Below, one piece after another: positions 1 through 8,295 of a DNA stretch of 64,000 nt. Position numbers and translations under genes: made by a program. The notes under the pieces were generated by a model. The model saw only the letters and a program-made list of their open reading frames with translations. It had not been told where the DNA came from and did no database searches. Origin of the DNA: Streptomyces sp. NBC_01591 (lineage in GTDB: Bacteria > Actinomycetota > Actinomycetes > Streptomycetales > Streptomycetaceae); assembly GCF_035918155.1 (NCBI RefSeq), contig NZ_CP109327.1, forward strand, positions 7,192,001 to 7,256,000, written 5' to 3'. How positions within the stretch are numbered: position 1 is the stretch's first letter; each line of letters opens with the position of its first letter.

Positions 1-102
1 GGGCTGCTCCGCCGGGAGTACGGTCCCGTGATCACGATCCGTGATCTGTTCACCCTGCGAACCCCGGAAGCGATTGCGCGCCACCTTGATGACAACTCCT
101 GA
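1..102 (+). CDS. cchH: NRPS C-terminal end (carrier-protein tail), partial
   Basis: Frame 1 is open from the window edge to a TGA at 100-102 and encodes 33 residues ending in HLDDNS. The text (YGPVITIRDLFTLRTPEAIA) matches the last helix of a peptidyl-carrier domain, where a typical motif is 'DLFxxPTIxxLA'. It is therefore most likely the end of a non-ribosomal peptide synthetase whose body lies upstream of the window. The stop overlaps the start of the ABC transporter at 89 by 14 nt, implying one operon. The following gene order (exporter half, esterase, MbtH) matches the coelichelin cluster of Streptomyces, where CchH assembles a hydroxamate tetrapeptide. The cchH assignment is inferred from context, because only the tail is visible. 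Confidence 0.7.
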   Translation, partial: GLLRREYGPVITIRDLFTLRTPEAIARHLDDNS

Positions 103-1789
103 CACGCAGCGGCCCCGGCCGGGGGCGGACATCCTGCGCACCGCGCTGCGCCGCAACGTCGGCGCCATGGTCCGGGGCACCGTCCTCATGGGCCTGTACC
201 AGGCGGGGGAGACGGCCTTCCCCATCGCACTCGGCCTGATCGTCGAGCACACCATGCGGGACCGGAGCCCGGCCGCGCTCGGCCTGTCGATCGGCGCGCT
301 CGCCGTGATCATCACGACGGTGTCGCTGTCGTGGCGGTTCGGGATGCGCGTCCTGCAGAAGGCCAACACCACCGAGGCGCACCGCTGGCGGGTGCGGGTG
401 GCAGCCTGCGGGCTCCAGCCGGTGGCCAGGGACATCGACCTGAAGTCCGGCGAGGTACTGACCATCGCCACCGAGGACGCGGACCAGACCGCCGACATCA
501 TCGAGGTGGTGCCGCTGCTGATCAGCTCGCTGGTCGCGGTGGTGGTGGCGGCGGTCGCGCTGGGCCTGGCCGACATCCGGCTCGGCCTGCTGGTGATCGT
601 GGGGACCGTCGCGATCCTGTCGATCCTGGCCGTGATGTCCAAGCGGATCGGCGCCAGTACCCGCGAACAGCAGGCCCGGGTGGCGCGGGCGGGCGCGAAG
701 GTCGCCGACCTGATCACCGGCCTGCGCCCGCTGCACGGCTTCGGCGGCAACCACGCGGCGTTCGGGTCCTACCGGAAGGTCAGCACGGACGCGAAGCGCC
801 AGGCGATCACCGTCGCCAGGGTGAACGGCACGTACGCGGGCACCGCGCTGGCCCTCAACGCGGTCCTCGCCGCCGCGGTGTCCCTGACGGCGGGCTGGCT
901 GGCGTTCGACGGCCGGATCACCATCGGGGAACTGGTCATGGCCGTGGGTCTCGCGCAGTTCATCATCGAACCGCTCAAGATGTTCTCGGAGATGCCCAAG
1001 TACGTGATGATGGCGCGCGCTTCGGCCGAGCGAATGGCACTGGTCCTCTCCGCGCCGCCGGTGACGACCCCGGGGCCGCAGCGCCCGGCCGCGGGCGGAG
1101 GCCTGGAGGTCGACCGCGTCGGGTACGGGTCCCTGCGCGGGCTGAAGTTCCAGGTGGCCGCGGGGGAGTTCGTGGCGATCGCCGTCTACCAGCCGCGCGC
1201 GGCGGCCGACCTCGCGTCCGTCCTCGCGGTGAACGTCGCGCCCGATGCGTACGAGGGAGTGGTGCGGGTCGGCGGGCAGGCGATGGCGGACCTGTCGGTC
1301 GAGGCGGTCCGCGAACACATGCTGGTGAATCCGTACGACGGCGAGATCTTCGCGGGCACGCTCCGCACCAACATCGACCCGTCGGGCACCAGCCGGATGA
1401 TTCCCGAGGCCGTCGAGGCGTCCATGCTGACCGATGTCGTCGCCCTCCACCGCGACGGGCTCGACCACGCGGTCCGCGACCGCGGGGCGAACCTTTCCGG
1501 GGGGCAGCGGCAGCGGCTGTCCCTGGCCCGCGCCCTGGCCGCCGACTCCGACGTGCTGGTCCTGCACAACCCGACGACGGCCGTCGACGCGGTCACCGAG
1601 CAGCTCATCGCGCGCAACGTCGCGAAGTTGCGCCGGGGCCGCACCACGGTCGTGATCACCAGCAGCCCGGCCCTGCTGGACGCCGCCGACCGGGTTCTCG
1701 TCCTGGACGACGGCGTCATCACCGCCGAGGACACCCACCGCAACCTCCTGGCCGGCGACGCGGACTACTGCCTGGCCGTGGCCCGGTGA
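89..1789 (+). CDS. cchI: ABC exporter half-transporter (siderophore export), degenerate NBD
   Basis: A 566-aa fused membrane plus ATPase half-transporter. The first ~320 residues hold about six hydrophobic segments of ABC exporter type 1, followed by a nucleotide-binding domain. The ATG at 89 (MTTPDTQRP) overlaps the NRPS stop and is preferred to the upstream start at 41. The signature motif LSGGQRQR is intact. The Walker A region reads GEFVAIAVYQPRAAADL, with no GxxGxGKS/T, and Walker B reads VLVLHNPTTAVD, where family members have LDEPT. The protein is therefore probably the non-catalytic half of a heterodimeric exporter whose active partner would be encoded upstream (cchG position). The likely substrate is the apo-siderophore, judged from the neighbouring NRPS, esterase and MbtH genes. 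Confidence 0.85.
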   Translation: MTTPDTQRPRPGADILRTALRRNVGAMVRGTVLMGLYQAGETAFPIALGLIVEHTMRDRSPAALGLSIGALAVIITTVSLSWRFGMRVLQKANTTEAHRWRVRVAACGLQPVARDIDLKSGEVLTIATEDADQTADIIEVVPLLISSLVAVVVAAVALGLADIRLGLLVIVGTVAILSILAVMSKRIGASTREQQARVARAGAKVADLITGLRPLHGFGGNHAAFGSYRKVSTDAKRQAITVARVNGTYAGTALALNAVLAAAVSLTAGWLAFDGRITIGELVMAVGLAQFIIEPLKMFSEMPKYVMMARASAERMALVLSAPPVTTPGPQRPAAGGGLEVDRVGYGSLRGLKFQVAAGEFVAIAVYQPRAAADLASVLAVNVAPDAYEGVVRVGGQAMADLSVEAVREHMLVNPYDGEIFAGTLRTNIDPSGTSRMIPEAVEASMLTDVVALHRDGLDHAVRDRGANLSGGQRQRLSLARALAADSDVLVLHNPTTAVDAVTEQLIARNVAKLRRGRTTVVITSSPALLDAADRVLVLDDGVITAEDTHRNLLAGDADYCLAVAR

Positions 1790-1797
1790 AGCGCCGG

Positions 1798-1826
1798 GCG
1801 GTTCCCGGGATGCCCCCCGGAACCGC
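1798..1826. terminator. Hairpin between convergent cchI and cchJ
   Basis: GCGGTTCC at 1798-1805 pairs with GGAACCGC at 1819-1826 in the 37-nt gap between convergent genes. There is no long T-run, but the position suits a bidirectional terminator. Confidence 0.5.
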
Positions 1827-2939
1827 TCAGGCGAGGGCCCAGGCGACGTCCCTGAGCAGGGCGTGCCGCCAGCCCGCCCGGTCGTGGTCCGAGGCCGACC
1901 GCGATACCCGTACCGTCGCGCCGGCCTGTTCGGTCAGCGCCTCCGCCAGCGCGCAGTGCGGCAGCATCCGTGTCTCGTGTTCCCCCACGTCGAACGCGCA
2001 CCGCAGACCGGACAGGTCGGGGCTCCGGCGCAGTCGCGCGGCGATGGCACCACCGACCGGGCCGCCCAAGGGGTCCGGCCGGTCCTCGGCGCCCGGCGCC
2101 CACCACAAGGACGGCGACTGGCAGGCGACCCGCGAGACCAGGTCCGGGAACTCCAACGCCGCGTACATCGCGCTCAGCCCGCCAAGGCTCTGCCCGGCGA
2201 CCACCAGCCGGTCCAGGTCGGCGGGTACGCCGGAATCCGCGACCAGCGGCAGCAGTTCGTCCCGGACCGCCTCCCACAGCTCGGGCCTGCACCCGAACTC
2301 GGCCCTCCGGTCCTTGGCCGGAAGGAAGACCAGGGTGACGGGCGGCATCTCGCCGCGGGCGACGGCCGAGTCGAACGCGGTCATCGCCGGGTGCAGGTGC
2401 AGCCAGTCGTCCCCGTCGAGCAGCAGGACCACCGGCCCGCCGCCGCCCGCCGGGTGAACGCGCACGGTGCGCCGCCCGCCGAGCCGCTCGCTCGCCCAGC
2501 GGAGTCGGGTGCGGGGGAGCGGCAGTACGTCGTCGGCGCCGACGACGGGCCAGTGCGGCTGGGCCGGGGCGTCCGGGGTCGCGGCGATGGACCGGTCACC
2601 GCCGGCACCGGCCGGGTTGAACGGATCGGCACAGGCCGCGCCGCCCGCGATGAACCGGTAGGTCACCCGCAGCCGCGCGGGCATGCGCACTTCGGCGTAC
2701 CAGCAGTCGGTATCGGCCCACCGGCGCAGGGGGATCGGCTGTGACCAGCTCTCGAAGTCGATGAGGGCCTCGGACCCGCGCCACAGGAACAGGGTCCGCC
2801 AGCCGCCGTCGGCAGGTACCGACGCGGGCGTCCGCGCCGCAGCCCAGAACCCGTCGGTACCGGGTCTGCCGGGCAGTCCGAACTCGGCGAAGGCGTTCCC
2901 TCCGTCTTCGGTGCGGACCCGCTCGGTCACCGGGCGCAT
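1827..2939 (-). CDS. cchJ: Ferri-siderophore esterase/hydrolase (IroE/Fes-like alpha/beta hydrolase)
   Basis: About 370 aa, of the enterochelin-esterase-like alpha/beta-hydrolase family. The nucleophile elbow is GQSLGG, in the context LVVAGQSLGGLSAMYAALE. A preceding LLLDGDDWL block and a late ASDHDRAGWRHAL block, probably carrying the catalytic His, fit Fes/IroE proteins. The N-terminal ~150 residues look like the beta-rich Fes N-domain (FLWRGSEALIDFESW, WYAEVRMPARLRVTYRF). An AAGGAG at 2946-2951 touches the first ATG (2945) but sits 6 nt before the ATG at 2939, so 2939 is preferred. Role by context: release of iron or hydrolysis of a siderophore. It is divergent from mbtH across an iron box, so iron repression is expected. 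Confidence 0.85.
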   Translation of the reverse strand: MRPVTERVRTEDGGNAFAEFGLPGRPGTDGFWAAARTPASVPADGGWRTLFLWRGSEALIDFESWSQPIPLRRWADTDCWYAEVRMPARLRVTYRFIAGGAACADPFNPAGAGGDRSIAATPDAPAQPHWPVVGADDVLPLPRTRLRWASERLGGRRTVRVHPAGGGGPVVLLLDGDDWLHLHPAMTAFDSAVARGEMPPVTLVFLPAKDRRAEFGCRPELWEAVRDELLPLVADSGVPADLDRLVVAGQSLGGLSAMYAALEFPDLVSRVACQSPSLWWAPGAEDRPDPLGGPVGGAIAARLRRSPDLSGLRCAFDVGEHETRMLPHCALAEALTEQAGATVRVSRSASDHDRAGWRHALLRDVAWALA

Positions 2940-2970
2940 CGGCATCTCCTTGTGAGAGGGAAGAGGGAGA

Positions 2971-3007
2971 GGTTAGGCTCACCTTGTATTAGGTGAGCCT
3001 AACCTAA
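2971..3007. promoter_or_regulatory. Iron box (IdeR/DmdR1 operator) between cchJ and mbtH
   Basis: TTAGGTGAGCCTAACCTAA at 2989-3007 is close to the actinobacterial iron-box consensus TTAGGTTAGGCTAACCTAA. In addition, GGTTAGGCTCACC (2971-2983) and GGTGAGCCTAACC (2992-3004) form a perfect 13-bp inverted repeat with an 8-nt spacer. The site lies in the divergent gap and can serve both promoters. Confidence 0.9.
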
Positions 3008-3110
3008 TATCTCTGCTCGCTTCATCTCCGATCCAACCCGCATCGCCGATCTGACGCACACTCACGACGCCGCCGTCACCGGCCCGTCGGCCCCGAGGAG
3101 GCACCGACAC

Positions 3111-3320
3111 ATGAGCACCAACCCCTTCGACGACCCCGAAGGCCGCTTCCTGGTCCTGGTGAACGACGAGGGACAGCACTCGCTCTGGCCGTCCTTCGCC
3201 GAGGTTCCCGGCGGATGGACGATCGCCCTTGACGAGAACACCCGGGAGGCCTGCCTGGATTACATCGAGACCCACTGGACCGACCTGCGCCCCCGGTCCC
3301 TCGCGGCGGCCGGCGACTGA
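3111..3320 (+). CDS. mbtH: MbtH-like protein
   Basis: 69 aa, normal for the family. It shows the diagnostic tryptophans and spacing: NPFDDPEG, then [24 protein letters not shown], then the C-terminal half ending DLRPRSL. MbtH proteins bind adenylation domains of NRPSs and help their folding or activity, so its partner is probably the NRPS whose end opens the window. GAGGAGG about 11 nt upstream is a good ribosome-binding site. It corresponds in position to cchK of the coelichelin cluster and lies about 100 nt downstream of the iron box. Confidence 0.95.
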   Translation: MSTNPFDDPEGRFLVLVNDEGQHSLWPSFAEVPGGWTIALDENTREACLDYIETHWTDLRPRSLAAAGD

Positions 3321-3338
3321 CCCCGCACAGCACCGCCG

Positions 3339-4233
3339 ATGCTCTGCACCAGACTGACGAACGCCCGCTTCCTGACCATGGACCCGGACCACCCCGTCGC
3401 CCACGACCTGGGCATCTGGCGGGGCCGGATCACGGGCCTCGACGCGGCCGTGACCTCCCTGCCCGCACGCGAGGTGATCGACCTCCAGGGCGCCACCGTG
3501 CTGCCCGGGTTCATCGACGCCCATGTGCACCTGGCCTGGACGGGGTTCAAGCAGAACACCGCGAGCATCGCGGGCCGCACCCGGATCGACGAAGTGCTTG
3601 ACGTCGTCGCGGAGGCCGTCGCGCGAACGGGTGGGCCCGGCGCCTGGGTGGAGATCGCCGGGTACGACCAGCGGGCCCTGGGCCGACACCTGACCGCCGC
3701 CGAACCGGACCGGGTCAGCCATGGCCGCAAGGTGTTCGTGCTGCACGACTCCGGGCACGGCTGCGTCGTCAACTCCGCCGTGCTCGACCTGCTCCCCGCC
3801 GACATCCCGCACGACGACGGCTTCCTCGTCGAGGGTGCCATGGGGGCGGCCCGCGCGCTGCGATTGCCGTACTCCCAGCAGGAGTTGACAGAGGCGATCG
3901 GACGTGCCGCCCGGACCTGTCTGAGCGAGGGAGTCACGGCCTGTGCCGAGGCCGACATCGGCGGCACCCTCTTCGGCCACAGCCCGGTCGAACTGGGTGC
4001 CTATCAACTCGCCTGAGGGCATCACCGTCGACGAGGCCCTGCGCGCGTACACGGTCTCCGGCGCCTCGGCCTGCCACTGGGAGGACGCCCTGAGAAGCCT
4101 CGCCCCGGGCAAGCGGGCCGACCTGGTCGTGCTCGGCGACGACCTCCGGCGCGTCGACTCCTCGCGCATCGGGGACATCGAGGTGGTGCAGACGTACGTC
4201 GGTGGCCGCGCGACCGAGGAGCGGGCGCCGTGA
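3339..4233 (+). pseudogene. YtcJ-like amidohydrolase, internally deleted and frameshifted
   Basis: The N-terminal piece (3339-4016) has the amidohydrolase start TNARFLTMDPDHPVAHDL and the metal motif FIDAHVHLAW. It runs into the barrel (GVTACAEADIGG) and stops. The C-terminal piece, in another frame up to 4233, has SPEGITVDEALRAYTVSGAS and LAPGKRADLVVLGDDL, the usual family C-terminus. Family members are about 500-540 aa. Here roughly 200 residues of the barrel are absent and the two ends meet near 3975-4015 with a frame change. It is therefore a deletion remnant and not a working enzyme. An ancestral amidohydrolase with broad substrate type is all that can be said. Confidence 0.8.
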
Positions 4234-4342
4234 ACGGGACGGGCCGGCCGGTGGCGGCCGAGCAGCTCGCGTACCCGTTCGCCCATTCGGAGCGACCCGG
4301 CAACGAGCCGTTCTCCGCATGTGAAACCCAGGAAGGAAAGCC

Positions 4343-4864
4343 TTGATCACGGCCACGCCGGGCCCCGCCCCGCTGCCGCATGCCCTCCCCGCCCCCACGT
4401 CCTCCGTGCGCCCCGCCCGTGCGCAGGACGCTGCCGCACTCGCCGAACTGTCCCGGCCCTTCGTGCGTTCGGGGGCGCTGCGGGAGCGGCCCGCCTCGCT
4501 CTACGCCGCCCACGCGGCCGACTTCCTCGTGACGCAGGCCCCCGGATCCCCGCTCGAAGGCTGCGTAGGCCTGCGGGTGTACCCGGCCGGCCCGGGGGCG
4601 GACCTCGGGGCCGTGGGCGTCGTGTACAACTTCTGCGTCGCCGGGCACCGGCAGGGGCGCGGCGTGGGAGCCGGACTCCTGCGCGCTCTGCTGGCCATGG
4701 CGCGCGCCCGGTCGCTCGACGCCCTGTTCACGGCGACGACCGGCGGGGGTGACCTGTTCCTCCGGTACGGCTTCGCGCCCACGACCACGCGTCCGGCGCC
4801 TTCGTCCTGGGCGGAGTCCCTGGACCCCCGGCGCAACGCGCGGATCCTCGCGAAGATCCTCTGA
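4343..4864 (+). CDS. GNAT N-acetyltransferase, probable N-acetylglutamate synthase
   Basis: 173 aa with a TTG start after the purine-rich site GGAAGGAAAG. The GNAT fold shows in VGVVYNFCVAGHRQGRGVGAGLL, where QGRGVG is the acetyl-CoA-binding R/QxxGxG loop, and in LFLRYGF near the end. The front (VRPARAQDAAALAELSRPFVRSGALRERP) resembles short ArgA-type amino-acid acetyltransferases. It converges on acetylglutamate kinase across a shared terminator. Acetylating glutamate, as the step before that kinase, would feed ornithine for a hydroxamate siderophore. The specific substrate is inferred from context; another small amine or amino acid is possible. Confidence 0.65.
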   Translation: MITATPGPAPLPHALPAPTSSVRPARAQDAAALAELSRPFVRSGALRERPASLYAAHAADFLVTQAPGSPLEGCVGLRVYPAGPGADLGAVGVVYNFCVAGHRQGRGVGAGLLRALLAMARARSLDALFTATTGGGDLFLRYGFAPTTTRPAPSSWAESLDPRRNARILAKIL

Positions 4865-4883
4865 CCGCCGGTCGCGCTGCGCA

Positions 4884-4928
4884 CCGATTGCCGCCCCGGA
4901 CCGGAGTCCGGGGCGGCAATCGGTTTTT
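4884..4928. terminator. Bidirectional intrinsic terminator
   Basis: A perfect 18-bp stem: CCGATTGCCGCCCCGGAC at 4884-4901 pairs with 4906-4923 across loop CGGA. TTTTT follows at 4924-4928. It lies between the convergent GNAT and argB genes. Confidence 0.95.
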
Positions 4929-4947
4929 CGGGGGGTGTTCGCCGAGG

Positions 4948-5856
4948 TCAGGCGGTGCCGCTGTCGTGCTCCGGGCCGTCGCCGGGAACCACGGTGGTGC
5001 CGGGTCCGGTCCCGCCGAGGACACCGTGGAGCACGGCGTGCGGCACGCGGCCGTCCAACACCTGCGCCTTGCCCACACCGCCGCGGACGGCCCGCAGGCA
5101 GCCCTCCATCTTCGGCAGCATCCCCCCGGCCAGCCCCGGCAGCAGCCCGTCCAGCGCGTCGGCGGTCAACTGCCCGATCACCTCGGTGCTGTGCGGCCAG
5201 TCCGCGTACAGCCCCGCCACATCGGTGAGCATCACCAGCCGCTCGGCATCGAGGGCCACGGCCAGGGCGGACGCCGCGAGGTCGGCGTTGACGTTGTAGA
5301 CCTGTCCGTCCTCGCCGCGTGCCACGGGGGAGACCACCGGGATGTGCCCCTGTTCCAGGAGCGTGCCCACCATGTCCGGGTTGACGTCCACGATGTCACC
5401 GACGAGACCGATGTCCACCGCCCGGCCGTCCACCCAGGCCGGTCGCCGTACCGCCGTCATGGTGTGCGCGTCCTCGCCCGTCATGCCCACGGCGAAGGGC
5501 CCATGGGCGTTGATATGGCTGACCAGCTCCCGCTGGACCCGGCCGCTCAGCACCATGCGCACCACCTCCATGGTCTCCGGAGTGGTCACCCGCAGGCCCG
5601 CCTCGAAGCGGGTCTCCAGGCCGAGGCGGTCGAGCATCGAGCTGATCTGCGGCCCGCCCCCGTGCACGACGACCGGACGCAGCCCCGTGCGCCACAGCTC
5701 CACGACGTCCCGGGCGAACGTTCGTTGCAGTTCCGCGTCCACCATGGCGTTGCCGCCGAACTTGACGACGACCGTGCCGCTCCGCGGTTCCTCCGGCCGG
5801 CGAAGCGGCCTGGCGGGCGGATGCGCGTTCGCGTGCTCCGTGACGACCGGTCCCAT
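4948..5856 (-). CDS. argB: Acetylglutamate kinase
   Basis: About 302 aa of the amino-acid-kinase fold. Visible motifs are [10 protein letters not shown] (phosphate loop), [10 protein letters not shown], the [13 protein letters not shown] block, NVNADLAAS and the C-terminal [14 protein letters not shown]. It phosphorylates N-acetylglutamate in the acetyl cycle to ornithine/arginine. An in-frame GTG at 5889 would add 11 residues but sits only 11 nt from the iron box, so the ATG at 5856 is preferred. Unlike housekeeping argB, it is not beside argC/J/D. It sits in a siderophore locus behind its own iron box, opposite a GNAT acetyltransferase. This suggests a duplicate dedicated to ornithine supply for siderophore synthesis. 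Confidence 0.9.
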   Translation of the reverse strand: MGPVVTEHANAHPPARPLRRPEEPRSGTVVVKFGGNAMVDAELQRTFARDVVELWRTGLRPVVVHGGGPQISSMLDRLGLETRFEAGLRVTTPETMEVVRMVLSGRVQRELVSHINAHGPFAVGMTGEDAHTMTAVRRPAWVDGRAVDIGLVGDIVDVNPDMVGTLLEQGHIPVVSPVARGEDGQVYNVNADLAASALAVALDAERLVMLTDVAGLYADWPHSTEVIGQLTADALDGLLPGLAGGMLPKMEGCLRAVRGGVGKAQVLDGRVPHAVLHGVLGGTGPGTTVVPGDGPEHDSGTA

Positions 5857-5900
5857 TCTGCCCCCACCCTGGTCGTTCGTCCGAGTCACTGAAATGCTGC

Positions 5901-5919
5901 TTAGCTTAGCCTAACCTAA
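5901..5919. promoter_or_regulatory. Iron box upstream of argB
   Basis: TTAGCTTAGCCTAACCTAA is close to the IdeR/DmdR consensus TTAGGTTAGGCTAACCTAA. It lies 11-45 nt before the possible argB starts, so iron-dependent repression of argB is expected. Confidence 0.85.
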
Positions 5920-5977
5920 ATAGATGTCAGGGCTTGAGTGCACCGGCGTCTCGGTACGCGGGCGCGGGCTGGGAGTT

Positions 5978-6949
5978 CTACAGCTCGCGGCAGAGCAGGG
6001 CGTCGGGCGTCCTGCCCTTGGCCCACGCGCAGGTGAAGGCGATGCCCGCCGCGTACTCGTCGGTGGCGCACTGGCCCTTGTAATTGCCGGTGGCGAATTC
6101 GCCACCGGGGCCGCCGGCCGGGCGGTTGTCGCCGCGGTCGAACCACACGGCGCGCCCCGTCGTCGGCAGCGCATGTGACGCGGAGGAGCACAGCACACCG
6201 GAGACGGCCTGGCCGCGGACGCTGTATCCGGTCATGAACCGGTCCTGGGGGCACTGGTACTTGGTGTAGCCGGAGGCCCGGTCGCCCTGCTGCACGTGCC
6301 GTTCGTCCGTCACGACGGTGAATCCGCCTGCCGGGTCCGCGAGTCCGGGCCCACCCGTGTCCGTGCAGAGGCCGCGGCCATCGCGGTGGGACACGCCGGT
6401 GATTCGCTGCCCGTCCGGGCATACGCCCTTGCGGGCTCCCGGGTCCCAGTCGCCCCCGGAGCGCACCCGGAGGGACTGCACGAGCGGGGTCTTGCCGCGG
6501 AGCCCGGGGTTCGCGGCGACCGCCGCGTCGGAGACCGGGCGCTGGTCGTGGAGCATCTCGTTGGAGAACGGAAGGCGGATGCTGTTGATGCCGAGTTCGT
6601 GGAAGTCCGACAGCATGGTGGCGATGGGTACGCGGTCGAGGCCGAGCGGCATCTGGTCGGACTTCTCGGAGTCGTGGTGGTTCGCGGGAACACTTATGTC
6701 CCCCGACCCGTTCCACGAGCCCTGCGCACCGTGCCAGTTGGCGGACTTGAGCTTGAACCGGTTGCCCTCGGCGTCCACGACGTACCGGCCGCGTGTGCTG
6801 AGGGGCGGCTTCCAGCTGTCCGCGAGGGGGACGACGGTCGTCGTGGCCGCGGTGTCGGTGTCCCGCGCGGGGGAGCCGACGGCCGGTGCGGCCGGCACGG
6901 CGGCCAGCAGGCCTGCGGCCAGCACGGCCCCGAGGAAGGTTCTCTTCAT
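5978..6949 (-). CDS. Secreted GH5-derived protein with a deleted catalytic core
   Basis: 323 aa starting at MKRTFLGAVLAAGLLAAVPA, a clear Sec signal peptide. The longer in-frame start at 7075 adds unlikely sequence. Residues ~50-165 match the front of GH5 cellulase-like proteins (RYVVDAEGNRFKLKSANWHG, then ELGINSIRLPFSNEML). After GLRGKTPL the text jumps to VCPDGQRITGVSH and a Cys-containing C-terminal domain with repeats (YQCPQDRFMTGYS, GQCATDEYAAGIAF). GH5 enzymes need about 300 residues of barrel with two catalytic Glu, and these are missing. The reading frame is intact, so a secreted binding-type product is possible, but glycosidase activity is unlikely. Confidence 0.65.
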   Translation of the reverse strand: MKRTFLGAVLAAGLLAAVPAAPAVGSPARDTDTAATTTVVPLADSWKPPLSTRGRYVVDAEGNRFKLKSANWHGAQGSWNGSGDISVPANHHDSEKSDQMPLGLDRVPIATMLSDFHELGINSIRLPFSNEMLHDQRPVSDAAVAANPGLRGKTPLVQSLRVRSGGDWDPGARKGVCPDGQRITGVSHRDGRGLCTDTGGPGLADPAGGFTVVTDERHVQQGDRASGYTKYQCPQDRFMTGYSVRGQAVSGVLCSSASHALPTTGRAVWFDRGDNRPAGGPGGEFATGNYKGQCATDEYAAGIAFTCAWAKGRTPDALLCREL

Positions 6950-7097
6950 GGTGCCCTTCAGCGGTCCGGGGTCACGCCGCCACCTCGGGGGATCTGCGTG
7001 GGGCGGGTGGCCCGCTCGATACGGGAGTCGGCCGATGGCCTCAAGTGGCGTACCCCGTACGTGTGTTTGGAACACATCGGCAAGGCGGCCGGCGACC

Positions 7098-8090
7098 TCA
7101 CAGCCATCCGTTGCGCTGTGCCTGCAAGGCCATCTGGAAGCGGTTCGCGGCGCCCAGCCGGGCCATCAGGATCTGGAGGCGGCGGAAGAGCGTGCGGCGG
7201 CTGATGCCCAGCTCGCGGGCGATGACGTCATCGCCCGCACCGCCCGCGAGGAGCCACAACAGGCGGCGATCGGCGGGTTGCAGGCCGCCCGGGCGAGTGG
7301 TGCGGCCGTGGAACGGCAGAGCGTTGTGCCAGGACTGCTCGAACAGTGCCATGAGTGCGGAGAGCAGCCCGCACGGCTGCACGATCAGCATGGTGTTGTG
7401 TATGTCCGCCTCCTGGATCGACAACGACACGAGTGCGTACGCCTCGTCGATGATCACGAGCTTGACCGGCACCGACGGCAGCACCCGGGCCTGCTCGCCG
7501 GCCTTGATGCACGGTTCGATGGCCTCCTTCAGGCGGCCCGGATGCTCCAGCGACTCCCGCGAGTACACGACACGCTGCGTCACCCCTCTGGCGAGGGTGG
7601 CCAGCGCGTCGTCCGTGGCTCCGGACAAGGGGAAGTACGGCGGTGACTCGAACTGCCGGATCTGGTCGCGGGCGCTCGCCCATGCCTGACGCATCCTGGG
7701 GCCGATGGCCTCGCCCGTGACGACCTCGACGAGATCGTCGTTGTACGCGGCGAGCCGCTGCCGCCGGAACGACTCGAACGCGCCCCCGACGGTGATGCGT
7801 GACTCCTCGACCTCGGCCGCACGGTGCCGGGCGAGGATCTCCAGCCCGGCGGCCGGCGGAACCGGGGCCACCACGTCCCCGCCCTCCTCGGCGGCACTGG
7901 CCAGACCGGCATCGACCAGTGCCCCGTAAGCGGCGGCCAGATCCGCACCGTCCAGACCGGCCGCGGCGGCGATCGCACTCAGCGGAGCGGGGGCCAGTTC
8001 GAGCAGTGCCAGATAGACCCGGATCGCCTCGTGATCGATGCCCAGCAGCCGAAGCGCCTCGCCGAGTCTCGCGTTCGTCATATGCCCCAT
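7098..8090 (-). CDS. TrmB/LuxR-type transcriptional regulator
   Basis: About 330 aa. The N-terminal ~75 residues (IDHEAIRVYLALLELAPAPLSAIAAAAGL) are a TrmB-like winged helix. The C-terminal ~60 residues (LLWLLAGGAGDDVIARELGISRRTLFRRLQILMARLGAANRFQMAL) are a LuxR-type helix-turn-helix. The middle resembles the sensing region of the Streptomyces 'helix-turn-helix/LuxR' family that lacks a receiver domain. The start ATG at 8090 (MGHMTNARL) is followed by another ATG at 8081. It is divergent from pepP, but nothing seen here shows its targets. Confidence 0.75.
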   Translation of the reverse strand: MGHMTNARLGEALRLLGIDHEAIRVYLALLELAPAPLSAIAAAAGLDGADLAAAYGALVDAGLASAAEEGGDVVAPVPPAAGLEILARHRAAEVEESRITVGGAFESFRRQRLAAYNDDLVEVVTGEAIGPRMRQAWASARDQIRQFESPPYFPLSGATDDALATLARGVTQRVVYSRESLEHPGRLKEAIEPCIKAGEQARVLPSVPVKLVIIDEAYALVSLSIQEADIHNTMLIVQPCGLLSALMALFEQSWHNALPFHGRTTRPGGLQPADRRLLWLLAGGAGDDVIARELGISRRTLFRRLQILMARLGAANRFQMALQAQRNGWL

Positions 8091-8295
8091 TATCAACGCC
8101 TCCGGCCGGCGGATGTGGCCGATCTGTGCCAGTGGCACTCTTCGGCACCGGACTTGCACGGCGCGGGATACCGTCCTGGAGCCGCCGACGACCGGCGGCG
8201 GCGAGGGCGCAGAGCGGCACCGGGAGCAAGCCTGTCCGTACGGCGCCGCTCCACCCCTTGCCACTGAGGAAACCACCCAGAGGAAGGCGTACACC

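Noticed and set aside
50..1738. 562-codon open frame opposite the ABC transporter
   Set aside because: Arg/Gly/His-rich text without any family motif; a GC-skew shadow of the real gene on the other strand.
331..2457. 708-codon plus-strand frame across the ABC transporter and esterase
   Set aside because: Low-complexity Arg/Gly/Pro product crossing two well-supported genes in other frames.
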